Part shown: positions 19,171-23,535 of the stretch, in pieces
How the letters are laid out: every line of letters starts with the position of its first letter
Position numbering within the stretch: position 1 is the first letter of the stretch
The notes under the pieces: generated by a model
Told to the model about the DNA's origin: nothing
Databases searched by the model: none
What the model saw: the letters and a program-made list of their open reading frames with translations, nothing else
Translations under genes and position numbers: made by a program
Origin: PWXP01 sp964487655
GTDB lineage: Bacteria > Planctomycetota > Planctomycetia > Pirellulales > Thermoguttaceae
Length of the DNA: 23,535 nt
Reading direction: 5' to 3'
NCBI GenBank assembly: GCA_964487655.1
Contig: CAZASB010000038.1
Span: 1-23,535 of the forward strand

Positions 19171-19494
19171 ATGGTGAAGCGACCCAAGTACACGTTGTGT
19201 TTTGCGCCCGAAGCGATCGAGCACTTGGCCGCAATTGAGGCGAAGTACCACGGGCTGCTGCGGCGAACGATCAAGGAGCAGTTGACGCATACACCGACCG
19301 AGGAAACCCGGAATCGGAAGCCTTTGGATCAGCCTGCACCGCTAGCGGCATCCTGGGAGCTTCGCTGTGGTCCCGACAATCGTTTCCGTATTTTCTACGA
19401 TGTTGACCTAGCGTCTAAAGAGGTTCATGTCTTGGCCGTTGGCGTGAAGGATCGCAGCCGCCTTTTGATCGGAGGAGAGGAGTACGAGTCATGA
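19171..19494 (+). CDS. RelE/ParE-superfamily toxin
   Basis: 107 residues. The N-terminal FAPEAIEHLAAIEAKYHGLLRRTI is the paired-helix start of RelE/ParE folds; NRKPLDQP (48-55), SWELRCG (61-67) and RFRIFYDV (71-78) are the beta-sheet with the usual W.LR.G..RI.Y.v pattern, and the end reads VLAVGVKDRSRLLIGG. RelE members cut mRNA on the ribosome, ParE members poison gyrase; the sequence does not decide between them. It overlaps the antitoxin gene by 4 nt (ATGA). The ATG at 19171 sits almost on the predicted transcription start, so it has no room for a ribosome binding site. Toxin-first order is less common than antitoxin-first. Confidence 0.85.
   Translation: MVKRPKYTLCFAPEAIEHLAAIEAKYHGLLRRTIKEQLTHTPTEETRNRKPLDQPAPLAASWELRCGPDNRFRIFYDVDLASKEVHVLAVGVKDRSRLLIGGEEYES
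19319..19335 (+). repeat. 17-nt direct repeat, copy 1 (inside toxin gene)
   Basis: AGCCTTTGGATCAGCCT recurs exactly at 19927-19943. This copy encodes part of the conserved KPLDQP segment of the toxin. Confidence 0.6.
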
Positions 19495-19808
19495 GAATTG
19501 CCCCGTTAGCGGATGTGAAGGCGCGTTTGAGCGCCTATGTGGACGAGTGTGGCACCGAGGGGCCCGTGGTCATTACTCGCAATGGCAAGGCCGTTGCCGT
19601 ATTGCTGACGCCCTACGACGATGACGATTTGGAGCGGCTGATGCTGGGGCGTTCGCCGCGATTTCAGGCTTTACTCGATCGTGCCAGGCAAAGTATCCAG
19701 GAAGGGAAGGGCCTTTCCGAGAAGGAATTCTGGGAGGCCGTCCGGAAACGGCCCCAAGAAGGAAAGGAAGCAACTGCGAAACGTCGCCGAACCAAGCGCT
19801 CCACCTGA
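19491..19808 (+). CDS. Phd/YefM-type antitoxin
   Basis: 105 residues. Residues 1-48 match the Phd/YefM DNA-binding fold: LADVKARLSAYVDE, then GPVVITRNGKAVAVLLTPYD, the strand-turn-strand with the conserved ITRNGK. A linker follows, and the C-terminal part (about 65-105) is helical and very basic (KRRRTKRST), probably the toxin-wrapping segment. It is expected to neutralise the upstream toxin and repress the shared promoter. A purine-rich GGAGGAGAGGAG precedes its ATG, so it can be translated independently at high level despite the 4-nt overlap. The last seven codons lie within the attC-like palindrome, so this C-terminus may have been shaped by that element. Confidence 0.85.
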   Translation: MRIAPLADVKARLSAYVDECGTEGPVVITRNGKAVAVLLTPYDDDDLERLMLGRSPRFQALLDRARQSIQEGKGLSEKEFWEAVRKRPQEGKEATAKRRRTKRST

Positions 19809-19883
19809 CCGAGGCCGGGTTTACGGACTCTTGAAGCGCAACGGCTCGCCAGAGGCCCCGGCAGGTGAGCTTGGTCGTTAGCC
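19786..19883 (+). repeat. attC-like large imperfect palindrome
   Basis: ACCAAGC (19791-19797) pairs with GCTTGGT (19869-19875). CACCTG (19802-19807) pairs with CAGGTG (19862-19867). CCGAGGCC (19809-19816) pairs with GGCCCCGG (19854-19861) with one mismatch. Unpaired bases (19798-19801 against 19868) mimic the extrahelical bases of integron attC sites. The outer boxes GCCGAAC (19786-19792) and GTTAGCC (19877-19883) each match the attC consensus RYYYAAC/GTTRRRY at six of seven positions. The 98-nt length and overlap with a cassette gene stop are also typical of attC. No integrase gene is in the window, so a degenerate attC or a related planctomycete palindrome are both possible. Confidence 0.5.
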
Positions 19884-19926
19884 TCAGACGCCTCGGTATC
19901 CCTAACTGCTCAACGCGGAGGATTTC

Positions 19927-19943
19927 AGCCTTTGGATCAGCCT
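19927..19943 (+). repeat. 17-nt direct repeat, copy 2 (end of isomerase-like gene)
   Basis: Exact second copy of AGCCTTTGGATCAGCCT, 608 bp after the first. It straddles the stop codon of the minus-strand isomerase-like gene and lies just beyond the attC-like element. Confidence 0.6.
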
Positions 19944-21370
19944 TCCTCGACAACGTTCAGGTTCATCAGGCGCGCCAAGTGGCGGATGCTATCCATGTGA
20001 TCGCCATAGAATACCACGCGGTGCAGCAGAGTCATGGCGTCTTCGGTCTCGAGAATACTACTCCAGTTGGCGGCCATCTTCGCCGCGTCGCGCACCTCGG
20101 TGACGATTTGGGTACGGCAGCCTCGGACTGATTTCTCTGGCACCTCGATGATCTTGCCCGTCGACGCGAGGATCGTGTTCAGATTGACGAACTTGGTGCG
20201 AGTGATGGTCTCGCCGAGGCGATACTGGACCTCGGGCACGCAGCCACTGCCACCTACCTCGGAATGCCCGCGCAGTAGGTAGGGCGCCGGCTTGCTATCC
20301 GGCCCGTCCATTTGCAGCGGCGCGGTGCAGTGGGCGGTCCACAGCACGTTGCGCGAGGTGTCGAAGGTCGCGTTCCCCTGAAATCCGGGACGATCGATAG
20401 CGTATTGGAACAGGAGCATGGTCAACAACGAGTCCATGTCTCCCTCGCAGGCGGCGGGGATGCCGTAGTCGCGCAGTCGCGCAAAGCCCAGGCAAGGGAA
20501 CCCTCGGGACAGCCAACCCATGCAAGTACCGACGGCCAGTCCCTGGGCCTGCTCCTGCTGTAGCAGATTCTGCAACGCGATACTGACGCGGGCCGCCTTC
20601 ACGATGTCGTCCTGGTTGGGCTCGATGATTCCCTTCGCCTCTTCGGTCCATCGAGCGACTTCGGCCCGAACCGCCCCGTCATCGGCGGCGGCAACCATGG
20701 CATCGAAGGCATTCTCGGGAACGGCCACCACTTCGGCGCCCAGGATGTTCTTCACTTCGTCCGGCGACTGGGCCGGTGCCGTCCCTCGGGCAGGCGGGAA
20801 GAGCAGGATGCGAGTCTGTCGCATCATGGGGATGACCCGGAGCAAACGAATGGCTCGCTCGAGTTCACCGTAGTCGCTGCTGGGCAATAGGGTGACCGGA
20901 TGCCCCTGCCGCCGCCAACGGTGCGGATACATCCAGTCATGACCGCTGGCCGGCAGCGAGAAGACGACCATCGGATGCTTCCCATCAAGAATCGGCTGTG
21001 CTACCCGCGTCAAGGCAAAACAATTCAAGTTGATGGCAAGCACCGGCGCGGTCGGCCCGGCTTCCTTCAGCAAGGCCGCCGTCTGTTCGACACTATTCGA
21101 TTCACCGATGAGCAATTCGACGTTTCCCAACTTCTTCTCCACATCGGACAGATGGGTCTTCATGGCCTCCATCTGCTTGGGATCGGCGTTCCATCCGCGA
21201 TCCTCCGGTCCGGGTGGGCCGGTGAAGATGACGCAGATCCGCGATTTCCCCCGAGGTTTGGGGAGCGAGTCGGACGTCGAAGCGTGCGTCCAGGCTGCGC
21301 TGGCAAGCATCAGCCCGCCTGCCGCGGCGCCGGTCCCTAGGAACTCTCGTCTCGTGCATTGTTCACACAT
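19937..21370 (-). CDS. Tat-exported L-fucose/L-arabinose isomerase-like protein
   Basis: 477 residues from ATG 21370, preceded by a GGAGGG site 7 nt away. The N-terminus CTRREFLGTGAAAGGLMLASAA (5-26) is a Tat signal. Residues 44-140 look like the Rossmann-type N-terminal domain of the fucose/arabinose isomerase fold. PAACEGDMDSLLTMLLFQYA (305-324) corresponds to the family's CEgDv.galt motif, with E309 and D311 as likely metal ligands. FDTSRNVLWTAHCTAP (336-351) gives H347, and the RLGETITRTKF segment is part of the C-terminal barrel. Cytoplasmic relatives convert L-fucose or L-arabinose to ketoses; an exported member is unexpected and may have another function. It lies beside the toxin-antitoxin unit and close to the lyase/oxidoreductase pair on the same strand. 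Confidence 0.8.
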   Translation of the reverse strand: MCEQCTRREFLGTGAAAGGLMLASAAWTHASTSDSLPKPRGKSRICVIFTGPPGPEDRGWNADPKQMEAMKTHLSDVEKKLGNVELLIGESNSVEQTAALLKEAGPTAPVLAINLNCFALTRVAQPILDGKHPMVVFSLPASGHDWMYPHRWRRQGHPVTLLPSSDYGELERAIRLLRVIPMMRQTRILLFPPARGTAPAQSPDEVKNILGAEVVAVPENAFDAMVAAADDGAVRAEVARWTEEAKGIIEPNQDDIVKAARVSIALQNLLQQEQAQGLAVGTCMGWLSRGFPCLGFARLRDYGIPAACEGDMDSLLTMLLFQYAIDRPGFQGNATFDTSRNVLWTAHCTAPLQMDGPDSKPAPYLLRGHSEVGGSGCVPEVQYRLGETITRTKFVNLNTILASTGKIIEVPEKSVRGCRTQIVTEVRDAAKMAANWSSILETEDAMTLLHRVVFYGDHMDSIRHLARLMNLNVVEEG

Positions 21371-21752
21371 CGGAATACCCTCCCATAAAGTGCGCCATGT
21401 CCTAGCAGTAAGCCTGAACACAATCCAGGTCCACATTATCCATCATTGTAACAGCACACCTCCTCCGCGCGCCTACCTGCGGCTTAATCGCCAGGAGGAA
21501 TGAGAATCTGGATTCCCATAGCCGCCGAGCCGTCGTGCCCTGTCTCCTAGAGCGATTCCTCCACGGTGAGCCCTTCCTCTCGACGAAAGTTCTGATAGGT
21601 GTAGATGGGGGCTGAAAAGCCCACGCCAGCCTTGCTACAAGCGTCGTGATTGGTGGTGTAGGTGTGAATATCCATGGTCGTGGTCAGTCCACCTCTTCAA
21701 GAAACTCTTTTTGCGTCATCCACTCTTCCGCCTCCTCGACTGAGCGAAATAT
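21371..21752. other. Intergenic region with small minus-strand coding fragments
   Basis: About 380 bp upstream of the isomerase-like gene. TACAAT (21445-21450, -) and GATAAT (21435-21440, -) could be -10 boxes but lack good -35 partners. The lower-numbered half is otherwise plain. In 21547-21752 two minus-strand frames look protein-like: the in-frame continuation past the TGA of the next gene, and the small ORF at 21547-21675. GGGCT-GAAA-AGCCC (21611-21624) is a 5-bp hairpin with a GNRA loop. Confidence 0.3.
21547..21675 (-). CDS. Possible small protein or gene remnant, unknown
   Basis: 42 residues beginning MDIHTYTTNHDACSKAG and ending GLTVEESL. It resembles real protein in composition, but I do not recognise it. 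The nearest ribosome site (AGAGGTGG) is about 14 nt away, which is poor. It lies in order behind 22 residues that follow the TGA of the 176-residue gene in frame (VEEAEEWMTQKEFLEEVD), so both could be leftovers of one broken gene. Confidence 0.22.
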   Translation of the reverse strand: MDIHTYTTNHDACSKAGVGFSAPIYTYQNFRREEGLTVEESL

Positions 21753-22283
21753 TCAGAACATTCCCAACTCCATCCTGATCTTCATGACCTTCATCACGGC
21801 TTCTTGCTGCGACATCTTGCGGGTCTTCTTCAGAAACCGGATGGCCTCTTTCTCCGCTCCTGTCCTCACCATGCCGTAGAGTTGTGTTTCCCATTTGGCA
21901 TCTATCCCAGGAGCAACGGGCGGCAGCCATTCGACCTGTATCGTACCCTTCGGGGTGCCGCCACAGGTAAGAATCCGCCGCCGGTCATCGGGGAAGTGGG
22001 TCTTCTTGTATTCCACCAGTTTGTCGATCATGGCGTCGATGTCCCTGGACTCCAGTTCGTCCCACAGATCGGGTTTCCCAGCTTCGATGGCCTGCCAGAC
22101 ATTGTGATAACCTTCCCGTTCGCCATCAAGCCCAACACACTCGTTCCATGCGACGTTGGCAAGAAACAGGGCGACATGGGACGCCTCGGCTGAGGGAACG
22201 CCCTTTGGGTCACGGAGCAGTTGTTCCATCATCTCCTTCATCATGTCCGACATTTTGCGGTCGGAAGCCTTCTTGGTTTTCAT
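21753..22283 (-). CDS. Hypothetical protein, 176 residues
   Basis: I do not recognise the family. ATG 22283 has AAGGA about 10 nt upstream. No signal peptide or membrane segment is seen. The N-terminus is Met/Lys-rich and probably helical (MSDMMKEMMEQLLRDPKG, 11-28). The middle has a helix with HVALFLANVAWNE (36-48) and later MIDKLVEYKKTHFPDDRRRI. The C-terminus ends in a helix-turn-helix-like FLKKTRKMSQQEAVMKVMKIRMELG. A soluble cytoplasmic protein is likely; a role with a neighbouring immunity, toxin or regulatory system is conceivable but unsupported. It has a TGA stop followed by 22 more in-frame codons of protein-like character. Confidence 0.55.
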   Translation of the reverse strand: MKTKKASDRKMSDMMKEMMEQLLRDPKGVPSAEASHVALFLANVAWNECVGLDGEREGYHNVWQAIEAGKPDLWDELESRDIDAMIDKLVEYKKTHFPDDRRRILTCGGTPKGTIQVEWLPPVAPGIDAKWETQLYGMVRTGAEKEAIRFLKKTRKMSQQEAVMKVMKIRMELGMF

Positions 22284-22353
22284 CGATCATCGTTCCTTAG
22301 TGTTTGAGTCTCGCCTTCTTCTGTGGAATGAGGCTTCGTGCTCGGAAAATGCC

Positions 22354-22379
22354 CCTGAGAGCCACCAGGAGGCTCTAGG
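22354..22379. repeat. Hairpin, terminator-like on the plus strand
   Basis: AGAGCC (22358-22363) and GGCTCT (22371-22376) form a 6-bp stem with a 7-nt loop. CCT (22354-22356) and AGG (22377-22379) extend it past a bulged G. A T-rich stretch follows on the plus strand, but there is no plus-strand gene upstream, so the role is unclear. Confidence 0.4.
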
Positions 22380-22550
22380 TTGTGTTCTTTTGTGAAAAAG
22401 GCGTTCTGGGTCATCCTTGTTTCATTTTTTGTAATTCTACAATTATTTTCATTTTCCCGTGGGGTTGGTATCATCCGTGGGGTCTTACTGGTGGCTGTGG
22501 GTTGGCATTTCTTTCATTGTGAAAGGTTTGGGAAGCCCTCCTGGAATTCT

Positions 22551-22590
22551 CCCGACAACCTTCGTTAACATTGACGGAGGTTGTCTGGGG
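22551..22590. repeat. Inverted repeat followed by TTTT on the plus strand
   Basis: CCC-GACAACC (22551-22560) pairs with GGTTGTC-T-GGG (22579-22589) with one bulged T, around an 18-nt loop; CCCTTTTCTC follows. It could be a terminator on the plus strand or part of a repeat element; no adjacent gene explains it. Confidence 0.4.
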
Positions 22591-22743
22591 CCCTTTTCTC
22601 AAAACATATACCCCACTGGGCCTGTGGCACATACTTAAACCCTCGGACGTGGCTTTACTTCCTCCATGACTAGGCTTGCCCTCGATATACTGTGCGACCA
22701 TTTCAAAGTACGAGAATAGAATTGAGACAAGGGCGTAACCGGC

Positions 22744-22944
22744 ATGTCGAAATGCCCCGTTTTCACCACCAGACTCGATTTACCTGCGGACTTCTTGCGC
22801 TATCCCGATCTGCTATTCAAGAACCCGGTTTTCAAACACGGTGATCTTCTTGTCAAGCGTTGGCGGCGAGGAGAAATCAGAGTTCAGGTGTTTTCGACTG
22901 ACAAAGGAAGGCATCATGGTGTCTCCAGTGGCTACGAATTGTGA
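22744..22944 (+). CDS. Possible small protein, 66 residues, unknown
   Basis: MSKCPVFTTRLDLP... with a basic centre (VKRWRRGEIRVQVF) and no recognised domain. AAGGG lies 11 nt before the ATG and TAGAAT about 22 nt before it, both weak. It overlaps the end of a minus-strand frame at 22932, so at most one is likely real. Confidence 0.22.
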   Translation: MSKCPVFTTRLDLPADFLRYPDLLFKNPVFKHGDLLVKRWRRGEIRVQVFSTDKGRHHGVSSGYEL

Positions 22945-23066
22945 AGGACTACTCTTCTATGTTCCTCGATGGCTTGACTCACTCCCGCCCGATCATCGAA
23001 TCTCGACGTGAATACTTCGGCAGCGATTTCGGGGGACAGGCATTCCGAGAATTTTAGATTCTCCAT
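22932..23066 (-). CDS. Possible small protein or fragment, unknown
   Basis: 44 residues beginning MENLKFSECLSPEIAAEVF; the frame stays open upstream to 23414 (up to 160 residues) but the upstream part is glycine/cysteine-rich and looks less like ordinary protein. No ribosome binding site precedes the ATG at 23066. GAGAAT-TTTAG-ATTCTC (23047-23063) is an inverted repeat just inside its start. Confidence 0.22.
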   Translation of the reverse strand: MENLKFSECLSPEIAAEVFTSRFDDRAGVSQAIEEHRRVVLHNS

Positions 23067-23535
23067 GGCGTTGTTTAGTGATCCCGCCGTGATGTCAGCC
23101 CTGTATCGCATCCTGAACGGTTCCCTCGCAGTGAACCAGTATCCGATCCCCCCCCACCCGCCAGCATCGCAAGCACAAGCCCCCATCTTACCCCTTACTA
23201 AGAGCGTGACAATGGGATACCCCCTGGCATTCAAACCCAAACCTAATGGATTTTGAACTGGTTGAAATGGGGAAACTGTGGCGGCTCGCTGCCGTCTTCG
23301 CCCCCATTCTACCTGGGCCGGTTCCCAGGAGATGTCCAGCCAACGTGTGGTCCTGGAACAAGAAGCAGTACAGAGGCCGACCTTAGCCAAAAAATTGGCT
23401 AAGGTCGGCGGCAAAGGTAAAGGGAAGTCCAGCTAGCCCGGATTATTCATGATAGGTAGGGTGGGTCAAACAAGCTGCTTCTCTGCTTGGCAGCAAGGAA
23501 GGGACCTGCAGGGTAAGAGGAGCACGATTCGCGCT
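23067..23535. other. Right edge, gene-poor
   Basis: No gene is supported. Three short plus-strand frames overlap in 23246-23430, one ending in a lysine/glycine-rich tail (KVGGKGKGKSS) at a TAG near 23435, which may be the C-terminal remnant of an unrecognised gene. The strong hairpin at 23376-23409 lies in it. GGTAGGGTGGGTC (23455-23467) resembles the start of a widespread intergenic repeat type, cut off by the window edge. Confidence 0.3.
23376..23409. repeat. Perfect 15-bp hairpin
   Basis: GCCGACCTTAGCCAA (23376-23390) and its exact reverse complement (23395-23409) flank an AAAA loop. It is the strongest simple stem in the window. No T-run follows on either side, so a plain intrinsic terminator is not the obvious reading; a mobile-element end, recombination site or bidirectional terminator are alternatives. 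Confidence 0.7.

Larger units (their letters stand above)
22284..22743. other. AT-rich intergenic region with two hairpins
   Basis: 460 bp without a supported gene. Bases 22381-22460 are about 67% A+T, far above the rest of the window, and include the palindrome TTGTA-ATTC-TACAA (22429-22442). Hairpins lie at 22354-22379 and 22551-22590. TATACT (22686-22691) and TAGAAT (22717-22722) are weak -10-like boxes before the small ORF at 22744. Confidence 0.35.

Noticed and set aside
18840..19238. 132-codon plus-strand frame before the toxin gene
   Set aside because: It runs across the strong toxin promoter and into the toxin gene in another frame, with no ribosome site and no known motif.
19573..19953. 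126-codon minus-strand frame across the antitoxin gene and attC-like palindrome
   Set aside because: It is explained by the antitoxin on the other strand and by the palindrome; its translation through the palindrome looks like a repeat shadow, not a protein.
23436..23460. Insertion-sequence terminal repeat suspected at CCCGGATTATTCATGA
   Set aside because: No matching inverted copy or transposase is in the window; a partial match at 5248-5260 is just the end of rpiB.

Overview
The window looks like a chromosomal segment of a planctomycete, probably Pirellulales-like; this is inference. The signs are high G+C (about 60% by eye), several Tat-signal proteins of kinds abundant in that phylum (Gfo/Idh/MocA oxidoreductase, DUF1080/3-keto-disaccharide hydrolase domain, exported sugar-isomerase-like protein), a DUF502 membrane protein, and short interspersed palindromes. 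There is no rRNA, tRNA, CRISPR array or intact transposase that I can recognise.

Layout. (1) 266-2200 (-): Tat-exported metallophosphoesterase fused to one DUF1080 domain and a second DUF1080-like domain. (2) 2501-10178, housekeeping: aconitase acnA (+), ribose-5-phosphate isomerase rpiB (-), a tight minus-strand run comF-like > DUF502 > hemC with a good promoter in front, and an LptF/LptG-type permease (+). (3) 10495-18572, carbohydrate block: MFS transporter and DUF4838 glycosidase-like protein (+), converging on a heparinase II/III-like lyase and a Tat Gfo/Idh/MocA oxidoreductase (-). (4) 19135-19883: a compact toxin-first type II toxin-antitoxin pair with a near-leaderless promoter, closed by a large attC-like imperfect palindrome that overlaps the antitoxin stop. 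(5) 19937-21370 (-): Tat-exported fucose/arabinose-isomerase-like protein. (6) 21371-23535: a gene-poor, locally AT-rich tail with one plausible unknown gene (21753-22283, -), tiny ORFs and strong hairpins, including a perfect 15-bp stem at 23376-23409.

How it may work together. DUF4838, the lyase, the oxidoreductase and the isomerase-like protein all carry export signals, and an MFS permease is adjacent. The simplest reading is envelope-side dismantling of an acidic or modified polysaccharide, with import of the resulting sugars. Gfo/Idh/MocA oxidation and DUF1080 3-keto-glycoside hydrolysis are known partners in a redox route of glycoside cleavage, but whether these particular proteins cooperate is inference. 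The toxin-antitoxin/attC-like unit appears to be a mobile cassette sitting beside this block.
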